A DNA stretch of 47,036 nt from an uncultured Acidimicrobiales bacterium (lineage in GTDB: Bacteria > Actinomycetota > Acidimicrobiia > Acidimicrobiales > CALAML01), in the NCBI GenBank assembly GCA_937925845.1, contig CALAML010000209.1:1-47036 (forward strand). The letters run 5' to 3'. Below the pieces are notes generated by a model that searched no databases, was not told the origin of the DNA, and saw nothing but the letters and a program-made list of their open reading frames with translations. The position numbers and the translations under genes were made by a program. This document shows positions 16,781-24,216 of the stretch, in pieces; the first letter of the stretch is position 1; the number at the start of each line of letters is the position of its first letter.

Positions 16781-17401
16781 GTGAACGACGGCAGGCACCA
16801 GGAACCGGGCAGTCGGCCAACCGGCGCCGCCAACCAGGCCAACGCCGGCGGACCCAACCCGGCCACCGTTGTGGGTACGGACCGGCTCGTGGGTACACCG
16901 CTGAGCGTCGCCGATCGGCCCTGGCTCGACCAACTACATCGCGACCCCGAAGTGATGGCCTACTTCGGCGGCATTCGGGTTGGCGAGGCCCAGGAGCGAT
17001 GGGTAACCAACCACCTCCGCATGTTTGAAGAACAGGGACTTGGCGCCTGGCTGTTTCGAGAGCGCAACGCCGACGGAATCGTCGACCCCAAACAACTACC
17101 GGTCGGTCGGGCTGCACTTCGTCCGATGAGCGCCGAGGTTGGCGTCGACATCATGGAGATCGGCTACACCGTCGCCCGAGCGGGGTGGGGCCGAGGGTTG
17201 GCTACGGAGATGGCCCAGGCCATGGTCACGCTCGGCTTCGAGCACTACGGACTCACCGAACTCGGAGCGATCGTCCACGTCGACAACGCGGCGTCGCAAC
17301 GAGTGTTGGCGAAGGTCGGCTTCGCCGCGGAGCCGACCCACAACGTTGAGTTGAGCGAGGGGCTACACCTCTATTTCACCCGGGTCCGGGAGGACCAATG
17401 A
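16781..17401 (+). CDS. GNAT acetyltransferase (RimJ/RimL-like)
   Basis: A 206-residue GNAT protein. The core is LSVADRPWLDQLHRDPEVMA, WVTNHLRMFEEQGLGAWLF, then IMEIGYTVARAGWGRGLATE (the acetyl-CoA pyrophosphate loop, Gly-rich) and IVHVDNAASQRVLAKVGF, the standard motif of N-alpha and ribosomal-protein acetyltransferases. The GTG at 16781 is chosen as the only in-frame start near the domain; the first 30 residues are Gly/Asn-rich and may be unstructured. It overlaps the next gene by 4 bp (ATGA), so the two are coupled. Confidence 0.82.
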   Translation: MNDGRHQEPGSRPTGAANQANAGGPNPATVVGTDRLVGTPLSVADRPWLDQLHRDPEVMAYFGGIRVGEAQERWVTNHLRMFEEQGLGAWLFRERNADGIVDPKQLPVGRAALRPMSAEVGVDIMEIGYTVARAGWGRGLATEMAQAMVTLGFEHYGLTELGAIVHVDNAASQRVLAKVGFAAEPTHNVELSEGLHLYFTRVREDQ

Positions 17402-19065
17402 GCGGGCCCACCTTCGATCCCGAACTTTCGGCACCCGACAACGTGTTCGCCGGCATCGACCGGCTCGTACAGCTTGGCTTGGAGCTTGAGTCCGACAGCG
17501 GCCCGATATACAACGCCAGCCGAAAGATCGACTTTGCCGGCCCTGCGGGACGAGCCCGGGTGTGGCAGGAAAAGGCCCAATGGGACCTACAGCTCCAGCC
17601 GAAAGGATGGCGCTCCCCCTGGTGGTTGGGTGAGATCCGGGCGGCAATACACAACTGGCCGCTCTGGTTCGAACGGCCAGTTACTCGGGAGTTTCAGGCT
17701 GACCAGCCTCTTCCCGTGCAGTTGCCGTCCGGCGTTACGTGGCCCGACTCCATCTCCGAGGTCTTCGAATGGGCCGAGGGTCCAAATCGCGAGGTGGAGC
17801 TGTTGGACCGCGTGCTGGCTCGGCCGACCGAAGAAGAAACTGACACTCAAGAATTCCGCTGGCACCGCAGCGCCGCACCCAACCGCCTGCCGCTCACCTA
17901 CCAGCACTGTCGTTCGATCTTCCACCGAGCGGCGCGCGACCGCGGGGTTGAGATCGAGCACCACCCGCTCAGCGTGAGCGACCGCTACCGGGTCCAGCTC
18001 GGAATTGATGTGGTGCGCCTCGGCGACCGATCGGCTCACACCATCCTCACGGTGCTCAGCGGTGTGCACGGCGTAGAGGGCTTCTACGGCTCGGCTCTGC
18101 AGTCCGCCATGCTTTCGGGCCCCGATGCCTTCGAACCACCTGCGGGCACCGCGGTGGTCATCGTCCATGTTGTGAACCCCTGGGGCATGTCCCATCACCG
18201 CCGCCAGAACAAAAACAACGTCGACCTCAACCGAAACTTCGGACGCGACCACTTCGAGCCCGTCGACAACGCCGCATACCAAGAGCTCCATGCCATCGCC
18301 TGCCCGGCCTCCGAAACCATGCCCAACGACGACCAGATGATCGCCGACGCGACGCCGTTGCTCGAAGAGCATGGATACGAGTGGATCAGCGACGGCCTCA
18401 CCCGTGGCCAGTACAGCCACGCCGATGGCATCCAATTCGGCGGCGACCGCACCGAAGCTTCGAACCTGGCTCTGGAACGCATCACGGACGCTCACCTGAG
18501 CGAAGCCGAGCGGGTGCTGGTGGTCGACCTGCACACCGGCCACGGCCTTTGGGGAACGATCACCCACCTTGCCGCCTGCGCCCCCGACTCGGAGCAGGCC
18601 CGATTCCTCGAAGGGGTCTTCAACGCCGACCCCGAGCAACCGACCAAGATCGTGGCCACCGGCGTGGGCCACGACGGTGCCGATCGCGCCGTTACCCGCA
18701 CCACTTCAGGCCCGCTTGAGACCGACATCCGACCGAAGAGCGGCCAGATCGCACCCGGCATCTGCAACCGACTCGCCGCCCGCTTCGGTATCCACCATGC
18801 CTACGCCACCACGGTGGAGGTGGGAGCCGCGGACGACCTGACCCAGGTTGGCCGCACCTACCAGGAGAGCTGGGTTCACCGACACGGGAAGCCGCTCAGC
18901 CATGACGGGCTCACCGCATCGTGGCGCTACCGGTGTGCCCTCACCCCCGACGATCCCGCATGGGAAGAGCTGGCGATCAGCGGCGGGCAGGCCCAACTTC
19001 ATGCGGCCCAGCGATGGCTCGGCGACATGTCCTCCATCGGCCGACCCAGCTCCGGTTCGATATAG
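17398..19065 (+). CDS. DUF2817 zinc-peptidase-like protein with an extra N-terminal domain
   Basis: A 555-residue protein. From about residue 190 it is a DUF2817 (M14-carboxypeptidase-like) domain: SGVHGVEGFYG gives the Zn ligands His224 and Glu227, VDLNRNFGRD carries the substrate-binding arginine, VVDLHTGHG the third ligand His379, and TTVEVGAAD the catalytic Glu474. The first 170 residues (containing FAGPAGRARVWQEKAQW and WWLGEIRAAIHNWPLWF) are a separate region that I do not recognise. No signal peptide is present, so it should be cytoplasmic. It is translationally coupled to the GNAT gene upstream. The substrate is unknown. Confidence 0.75.
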   Translation: MSGPTFDPELSAPDNVFAGIDRLVQLGLELESDSGPIYNASRKIDFAGPAGRARVWQEKAQWDLQLQPKGWRSPWWLGEIRAAIHNWPLWFERPVTREFQADQPLPVQLPSGVTWPDSISEVFEWAEGPNREVELLDRVLARPTEEETDTQEFRWHRSAAPNRLPLTYQHCRSIFHRAARDRGVEIEHHPLSVSDRYRVQLGIDVVRLGDRSAHTILTVLSGVHGVEGFYGSALQSAMLSGPDAFEPPAGTAVVIVHVVNPWGMSHHRRQNKNNVDLNRNFGRDHFEPVDNAAYQELHAIACPASETMPNDDQMIADATPLLEEHGYEWISDGLTRGQYSHADGIQFGGDRTEASNLALERITDAHLSEAERVLVVDLHTGHGLWGTITHLAACAPDSEQARFLEGVFNADPEQPTKIVATGVGHDGADRAVTRTTSGPLETDIRPKSGQIAPGICNRLAARFGIHHAYATTVEVGAADDLTQVGRTYQESWVHRHGKPLSHDGLTASWRYRCALTPDDPAWEELAISGGQAQLHAAQRWLGDMSSIGRPSSGSI

Positions 19066-19098
19066 GCCACCGCCGACCGGAAAAGGATACGCGATTCA

Positions 19099-19779
19099 GT
19101 GTTCCGTACTGGACCGGTATCGCTATCGCCGCCACACTCGTTGGTGGTGGGGACTGAAAGCGATGGCGGGCAACTGCTCGACGAGTTCAAATCGACCGGT
19201 GATGTGGGCCGGGCCGCGTCACGGTTCGCCAGTCTCTCCGATACCGGGCAACGCCGGGCGATCGAAGCGACGGCCGAGATGGCCCGCGATGGCGATCCAC
19301 CGACGCTGGAGCTCCTCCTTCTTCTGGTAGATCGCCACCGCCTCGCCGTTCCGTCGGTGCGGCGGGTGATCGCCGATGACGGCCTCGCTGAAGAAGTAGT
19401 GCAAGACGTGTTGATCGTGGTGGCGGAACAAATCACCACCTTCCGAGGGGACTCCTCGTTTCGAACCTGGCTCTTCGGGGTGGCTCGCAACCAGGCCCGC
19501 CACCATTTGCGGTCCCATCTCCGCAAGCCGCAGGCGGCTGAACTCACTCCCGACGACGAACGGCCCACAGCCCGCATCTCGTCGATCGTGGCCCAACGCC
19601 AAGATGTGGAAGCGATGCTCGCCACCCTCCCGGAGCACTACCGCCGACCGGTGGTAATGCGAGATGTCGACACGATGACCTACGAAGCCATCGCCGACAC
19701 CCTGGGAATCGAACTCGGAACGGTCCGCTCCCGTATCGCCCGTGGCCGCGCCCTTCTGGCGGCTCGTATCGGCCCATGA
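19099..19779 (+). CDS. ECF-type RNA polymerase sigma factor
   Basis: A 226-residue ECF sigma factor. Region 2 spans about 90-150 (LAEEVVQDVLIVVAEQITTF, FRTWLFGVARNQARHHLR) and region 4 about 170-220 (LATLPEHYRRPVVMRDVDTM, TYEAIADTLGIELGTVRSRI). The roughly 75-residue N-terminal extension is longer than usual. The start is GTG at 19099 with AAAAGGA about 11 nt upstream. Its stop overlaps the start of a Ser/Thr kinase gene (ATGA 19776-19779); no anti-sigma factor gene is present, so the kinase is the likely regulator, as in kinase-linked ECF groups. Confidence 0.88.
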   Translation: MFRTGPVSLSPPHSLVVGTESDGGQLLDEFKSTGDVGRAASRFASLSDTGQRRAIEATAEMARDGDPPTLELLLLLVDRHRLAVPSVRRVIADDGLAEEVVQDVLIVVAEQITTFRGDSSFRTWLFGVARNQARHHLRSHLRKPQAAELTPDDERPTARISSIVAQRQDVEAMLATLPEHYRRPVVMRDVDTMTYEAIADTLGIELGTVRSRIARGRALLAARIGP

Positions 19780-21245
19780 GCGATCTCTCCGGGACCCAGC
19801 TCGGCCGCTACCGCCTGGAGAGGGTCATTGGTGCGGGAGGCTTCGCCACTGTGTATCGGGCCCACGACGAAGTGCTTGATGCCCAAGTTGCCATCAAGGT
19901 ACTCGCCGACAACCACAGCCTCGACGTAGACCTGCGAGCCCGCTTTCTCGATGAGGGTCGGCTGCTGCGGCGAGTGAAGCACCCCGCGCTACTGACCGTG
20001 CATGACGTCGGCGAAACCAACGACCATCGGCCGTACCTGGTGTTGGAACTGGCCGAAGGGGGAACGCTGCATGAGCGCCTGGCCCACACCGAGCCGACCC
20101 GAGCCGACCTTGTGGACCTCGCCGACACCCTTCACGACACCCTGAACGAACTGCACCAGGCCGGCATCGTGCACCGAGACCTCTCGCCCCGCAACATCTT
20201 TATCCATCGCCACGGCGACCCTGCGGGTGATGCATCAGGCACTCCCGGCGGCGGCTCCGAGCGCGGCTTGCTCAAACCCGGTGAGCGCTTCGCCGTGGGC
20301 GACCTCGGCTTGGCCAAGGACCTCCTTCGTACCAGCGGGGTTACCGCAGGCATGGGTACCGGCGAGTTCGCTGCCCCCGAACAAAAGGTGTCGGGCGGTG
20401 TCGTCAGCACCCGCGCCGACATCTTCGGAGCCAGCGCACTCCTCGGGTTTGTCGCTTCGAAATCGCCAACGCTGGGCCCGTTGGTGGAGGAGGCGACCCG
20501 TACCAGTCGCGCCGTGGATCCCGAGGCCCGACCGGCCACGATTACCGAATGGCGGCACGGCCTCGAGCTCCTCGACCGCACCGATGCCACCGCCACTAGC
20601 GAAGGCGCGGCGACTGATGGCACCGCTTCTCGATTCACTGCTGGGGGCGAGCGCCCCAACAGAGCGTCGGCGGCTCTGTTGGCGTTCGTGGCGATCAGCG
20701 CGGTCGTCGGCGCCGCAGCGCTGGCGATTTGGAGACCCTGGCTCGGCGACGACACCGGGGAGCAAGCTGGGACCGCGGGCCAGGCAACGGCATCCGATGA
20801 CTCCACCGGGTTCGGCGCAGTATTTGGGCCCGATGGTCTCTCTGCCGGCTGGACCGACGACTCCTGGAGTGTGGTGGAACCGTTCTCTTCTACCGATGGC
20901 GCGGTGAGCCTCCAGGCCTTTGGCGCGCTCTCCTTTCGCCACCGCAATGCGATCGATGGCGACCATTGGGTTCGCTTCACGATCGAGGCGGATGGCACCA
21001 CGAGTGACCTTGCGCTGCGGGGCAACGGCACCGAAGCCGAAGCCCTTGGGGAGTGTCCCCTTCCCGACGGCACCGGCAGCGATCGTCGATCCCTCGCCAT
21101 CTCGCTGGCCGAGCTCGGCGTGACCGATGGCCTCACCCGCATCAGCTTCATCGCTGGAGAGTCACCAGCAGCCTTCCGGCTCTCAGCGCTCTCGATCGAA
21201 CAGGCCCAGCCACCAGGACTCGATGCCATCGATTGCCGCCGATAG
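19776..21245 (+). CDS. Transmembrane Ser/Thr protein kinase with extracellular sensor domain
   Basis: A 489-residue Hanks-type kinase. It has the glycine loop IGAGGFATVY (18-27), Lys41 in VAIKVL, catalytic HRDLSPRNIF (133-142), DLG in place of DFG in VGDLGLAKDL, and the APEQ activation-segment end. The catalytic domain ends near residue 270. A membrane segment (LLAFVAISAVVGAAALAIW, about 305-324) is followed by a roughly 155-residue extracytoplasmic region, predicted beta-rich (FRHRNAIDGDHWVRFTIEAD). It lacks PASTA repeats. It is coupled to the ECF sigma gene, so it probably phosphorylates or sequesters that factor on sensing an external signal. Confidence 0.88.
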   Translation: MSDLSGTQLGRYRLERVIGAGGFATVYRAHDEVLDAQVAIKVLADNHSLDVDLRARFLDEGRLLRRVKHPALLTVHDVGETNDHRPYLVLELAEGGTLHERLAHTEPTRADLVDLADTLHDTLNELHQAGIVHRDLSPRNIFIHRHGDPAGDASGTPGGGSERGLLKPGERFAVGDLGLAKDLLRTSGVTAGMGTGEFAAPEQKVSGGVVSTRADIFGASALLGFVASKSPTLGPLVEEATRTSRAVDPEARPATITEWRHGLELLDRTDATATSEGAATDGTASRFTAGGERPNRASAALLAFVAISAVVGAAALAIWRPWLGDDTGEQAGTAGQATASDDSTGFGAVFGPDGLSAGWTDDSWSVVEPFSSTDGAVSLQAFGALSFRHRNAIDGDHWVRFTIEADGTTSDLALRGNGTEAEALGECPLPDGTGSDRRSLAISLAELGVTDGLTRISFIAGESPAAFRLSALSIEQAQPPGLDAIDCRR

Positions 21246-21469
21246 CGCATTCGTCGACCGCCGGCGAGATCATGTGGGACGCGGCCAGCGACTCCGACGG
21301 AACGGTCGTTGGCTACCGCATCGTGCGCAACGGCTCCGACCTTGGAACCGTCGACGCCCGCAGCCGCTACGAGCCCAACCTGACCGCCGGCACGTACAAC
21401 TACCAGGTGTTTGCCGTCGACAACGACGGCAACGAATCGCCAGCATCCACCGTCACGCTGACGATCTAG
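21246..21469 (+). pseudogene. Orphan fibronectin type III fragment
   Basis: Directly after the kinase stop, in another frame, is a stretch encoding IMWDAASDSDGTVVGYRIVR, then a central strand pair and AGTYNYQVFAVDNDGNESPA before a stop at 21469. This is the C-terminal two thirds of an FN3 domain of the secreted-protein type. The only ATG in frame (21272) lies inside the domain, no signal peptide is present, and no Shine-Dalgarno is evident. It is best read as a remnant of a larger surface-protein gene or the original distal end of the kinase gene after a frameshift. Confidence 0.55.
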
Positions 21470-21489
21470 GTCGTCGCAAAGGACTGATG

Positions 21490-21665
21490 GGTGGGCCGGA
21501 AGCCTCCGCTCCGCTTCACCGGTGTGGTGCTCGACCACCCGCCGGACGGCTCATCCATCACGCGGGCCCTCCCCGTACCGTCATTCGGGGACGGCCCGCT
21601 CCCTCTCGTGAGGGAGGTCGAACCCACCCTTGGGGGTGCGACTCAGGGTGATCCCTCATTTTCAA
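21490..21665 (+). other. Strongly folded non-coding stretch (tandem hairpins)
   Basis: Between the FN3 remnant and the next small gene lie several consecutive inverted repeats. A hairpin at 21562-21599 has a GCGGGCC/GGCCCGC outer stem and a CCCCG/CGGGG inner stem. A hairpin at 21599-21616 has CTCCCTC/GAGGGAG with a 4-nt loop. A third at about 21618-21643 has GTCG/CGAC with CACCC/GGGTG. The stretch ends in a small AGGG/CCCT hairpin and a CATTTTC tail. It could be a small structured RNA, the leader of the membrane-protein gene, or compound terminators; the frames across it show no conserved protein. Confidence 0.45.
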
Positions 21666-21685
21666 AGGCGTCCAACATCTTCAAG

Positions 21686-21889
21686 ATGAAACCCATGGAC
21701 ACCCAATCACTCAACAACGGCTCACCCGTCAAACCCTCGAAGGTGATCGCCATCGTGGCGGTGGTACTGATCGGTCTAAAGGTGCTCACCAGCGTGGCTT
21801 CGGTGCTGGTGCCGAACTTCTGGCTTCTCCTGCTAGCGGCGGCGATCTACGCCATCTTCATCCGGGATCACAACCAGACCAACGCCTAG
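21686..21889 (+). CDS. Small membrane protein of unknown function
   Basis: A 67-residue protein (64 if the second ATG at 21695 is used). After a polar N-terminus come two hydrophobic segments, VIAIVAVVLIGLKVLTSV and FWLLLLAAAIYAIFI, and a short charged tail (RDHNQTNA). I do not recognise a family. It follows the folded non-coding stretch, which may be its leader, and is followed by terminator-like hairpins. Confidence 0.55.
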   Translation: MKPMDTQSLNNGSPVKPSKVIAIVAVVLIGLKVLTSVASVLVPNFWLLLLAAAIYAIFIRDHNQTNA

Positions 21890-21921
21890 CTACTTCCTAT
21901 CTCCCGACCCACCACAGTCTC

Positions 21922-21948
21922 GGCCAGACCGAATCTCTCGGTCTGGCC
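21922..21948. terminator. Perfect 11-bp hairpin between convergent genes
   Basis: GGCCAGACCGA, loop ATCTC, then TCGGTCTGGCC: an 11-bp uninterrupted stem 33 bp after the small membrane-protein gene. It lacks a T-tract but its position suits termination from either side. Confidence 0.6.
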
Positions 21949-22006
21949 AGAGCGGTCGCACCAACCGGCGGAACCCCCTCCCGCCTCGTGGCCGCCGCCG
22001 GTCGAT

Positions 22007-22036
22007 CGGGTGTCGGCATGCTCCGGCCGACACCCG
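22007..22036. terminator. Second hairpin between convergent genes, followed by TTTT
   Basis: CGGGTGTCGG, a 10-nt loop, then CCGACACCCG: a 10-bp perfect stem. A TTTT run follows about 10 nt later on the plus strand, so it may back up the hairpin at 21922. Confidence 0.5.
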
Positions 22037-22138
22037 AACCCGGCCTTTTAGGGTCGACGGGAAGCAACCAACTACGGCATGTGACAGGCCCAACCATCGA
22101 GGTGGCCTGCGCCCAACGCTGCAGGTCAGCGCTCTCGG

Positions 22139-23425
22139 TCAGCGGGCTCGGTCGAGGATTTTGGCGGCGACGATCTCCGGGGCGTCGTACTGCACGTAGT
22201 GGCCCGCGTCTTCAACCAGCGTGAGATTGCTGTTCGGTAGCAACTCGTCGAACTCCCGCCCGAGTTCGGCGGTGAGATACGGGTCGAGCGCTCCGTGGAC
22301 GATGTCGATTGGAACGGTCAGGTCGGCGAGCTGATCAACCCGTGAGGTCCGGTCGATAACTTCGTCAACAAGAATGTCGTTTAGGGCCACAAACGCCGGC
22401 CGTGCTTCGCCGAACTGAGACCAGAGGGTGTCGGTAATGCGCTCCCGGTTCGGAGACTTGGCGATGAACTCATCTATCTGAAATCGATGGAGCGCTTCGA
22501 CAGCAGCGGGATCAGCCTCGATGGCAAGTTCGACCGGTTGCAGCGCCGGGTCGTCGTGGATCTCGATGCCCTTCGGCGGCGACAGGTTTGGAGATACGCC
22601 AAAGAAGCCGTTGGTGAAGACCAGCTCACCGATCTTGGATTCGTCGATCAGAAGGTACTCAAGGCCAACCGGCGCGGACTGGTCGTGCACCACAAGGGTC
22701 ACATCGTCGAGTTCGTACCCGTCGATTACCGCAGCCATCTCCTGCACCTGGGCGCCGGTGGTGAAGTCGTAGTCGACGGCGGGAGTGGGTTTGTCGGAGC
22801 GACCCCACCCGATGAAGTCGAAGGCGATGACGCGGCGCCCGTCGAGCAACGGGTAGACGTCGTCCCAAAGATGCAGGCTGTCGGGGAAGCCATGGGCAAG
22901 AACGATCGGCGGCCCTTCGCCTGGAATCTCGATGGTGAAGATGTCATGGCCCTCGTGACTGATGCGACGCTCGATGGCGCCGGCCGGCAATTCGGGATCT
23001 GGACCGTTCTCGATGATCGCGATCGGGACGACCCCTCCTGATGCGATTCGTACATCGAGGAGTTCGGGCTCGCTCGGAAGGCTGGCTTCCTCAGGCTCAG
23101 CAGCCGGTTCTTCCCCATCCACTACCTCAGTCGGAGCACCGTCCAGTTCATCGGCGTCATCGGCGTCATCGGCGTCATCGATTGGTGGCTCGGCTGCGGC
23201 CTCGACTTCGGAGCCTTCGCCCCCAACGGTCTGATCCGTAGCACCGGATTGGGCTTCATCTTCAACCGTGGCATCGCTGGTGGAGCTGGCTTCAGGGGTG
23301 GAAAGCCCCACATCGGCGGTGTCGGTGCTTGCACCCGAGGCGCACGAGGCGGTGACAACGGCGGCAATAACAATCGCGACCAGGGCGTGAACGCTTGACG
23401 GACGGGCCACACGAAAGGTAAACAT
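22139..23425 (-). CDS. Lipoprotein-like alpha/beta hydrolase (haloalkane-dehalogenase-like fold)
   Basis: A 428-residue exported protein. The N-terminus has a hydrophobic stretch ending VVTASCASG, a plausible lipobox with Cys28. Residues 35-125 are an acidic linker with DDA repeats. The catalytic domain follows, with VLAHGFPDSLHLWDDV (oxyanion loop), FDFIGWGRSDKP, the nucleophile elbow LVVHDQSAPVGLEY and a C-terminal DAGHYVQYDAPEIV with the catalytic His. The Asp at the elbow suggests dehalogenase/epoxide-hydrolase chemistry, but HDQS departs from the usual HDWG, so the substrate is open. I chose the ATG at 23425 because the signal peptide starts there. It is divergent from an HxlR regulator. 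Confidence 0.78.
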   Translation of the reverse strand: MFTFRVARPSSVHALVAIVIAAVVTASCASGASTDTADVGLSTPEASSTSDATVEDEAQSGATDQTVGGEGSEVEAAAEPPIDDADDADDADELDGAPTEVVDGEEPAAEPEEASLPSEPELLDVRIASGGVVPIAIIENGPDPELPAGAIERRISHEGHDIFTIEIPGEGPPIVLAHGFPDSLHLWDDVYPLLDGRRVIAFDFIGWGRSDKPTPAVDYDFTTGAQVQEMAAVIDGYELDDVTLVVHDQSAPVGLEYLLIDESKIGELVFTNGFFGVSPNLSPPKGIEIHDDPALQPVELAIEADPAAVEALHRFQIDEFIAKSPNRERITDTLWSQFGEARPAFVALNDILVDEVIDRTSRVDQLADLTVPIDIVHGALDPYLTAELGREFDELLPNSNLTLVEDAGHYVQYDAPEIVAAKILDRAR

Positions 23426-23522
23426 GTATTCCAAGCAATCACACCATAATTTCCAAGTCAAGCAGCTTTGGTGTGTGCTTTGACACACTCGCCCACCCAC
23501 AGAAGGCGGAGCAGGAGACCGA

Positions 23523-24173
23523 ATGGCTGCCCGGACCTACAACCAGTACTGCGGTGTTGCTGAAGCGCTCGACCTGGTCGGTGAGCGGTGGACGCTGCTC
23601 GTTGTGCGAGACCTCATCCCTGGCCCTCAGCGCTTCTCTGATCTGTCCCGTCGACAGCCGGCAATGGGAACCGATCTCCTCACCAGCCGCCTCAAACGGC
23701 TGACCGAACACGGGCTTGTGGCCAAGGTTCCCCTTCCCGCGCCGGCCTCAGGTTCGATGTACGAGTTGACCGAGCGCGGCGAACAGATCAAGCCGCTGAT
23801 CGCCGAACTGGCCAAACTGGGAGCCACCTGGCTGCCCAGCCCAGCCAAGAGCAAACGTCGGTTTGACGCGGCGTGGGCTCTGGCCACCATTGCTGAACAC
23901 ATGGAACAAGCACCAACCAGCCGTGGGATTGAGGTGACGTGTGATGGAGTCACCCAATCGCTGCAAGTGAATGATCAGGGCCGGCTGGAAGTGCGCTACG
24001 GCGGGCTCGCCGACGCCGATGTCTCCATTGAAGGGCCCACGGTGTTGGCGCTCGGAGTACTCCTGGGCCACGTGCAGCCAAACGACGCCGCGGAAGTACG
24101 GGTCGACGGCGAGCTCAAACGGTGGACGCAGGAAATCCGGTCGGTACTCCCAGCAGCGATCCTCGCCAGCTGA
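23523..24173 (+). CDS. HxlR-family regulator with a C-terminal SCP2-like domain
   Basis: A 216-residue regulator. The HxlR winged helix occupies about residues 1-95: YNQYCGVAEALDLVGERWTL with the conserved Cys10, then FSDLSRRQPAMGTDLLTSRL and the wing. The C-terminal half (about 120-216, with LADADVSIEGPTVLALGVLL and VRVDGELKRWTQ) resembles an SCP2 sterol-carrier fold and may bind a hydrophobic ligand. GGAG lies 7 nt upstream of the ATG. The 97-bp divergent region with the hydrolase gene contains GTGTG-N6-CACAC and CCAA-N11-TTGG inverted repeats, possible operators, so it probably controls the hydrolase. Confidence 0.82.
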   Translation: MAARTYNQYCGVAEALDLVGERWTLLVVRDLIPGPQRFSDLSRRQPAMGTDLLTSRLKRLTEHGLVAKVPLPAPASGSMYELTERGEQIKPLIAELAKLGATWLPSPAKSKRRFDAAWALATIAEHMEQAPTSRGIEVTCDGVTQSLQVNDQGRLEVRYGGLADADVSIEGPTVLALGVLLGHVQPNDAAEVRVDGELKRWTQEIRSVLPAAILAS

Positions 24174-24216
24174 GTTGGCACGAGCACTCGGATGAGGACT
24201 GAGCTAAGAGGCCAAA

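Noticed and set aside
20132..21538. A 468-codon minus-strand frame opposite the kinase gene
   Set aside because: Ser/Pro/Arg-rich with no domain; the plus-strand kinase motifs are unmistakable.
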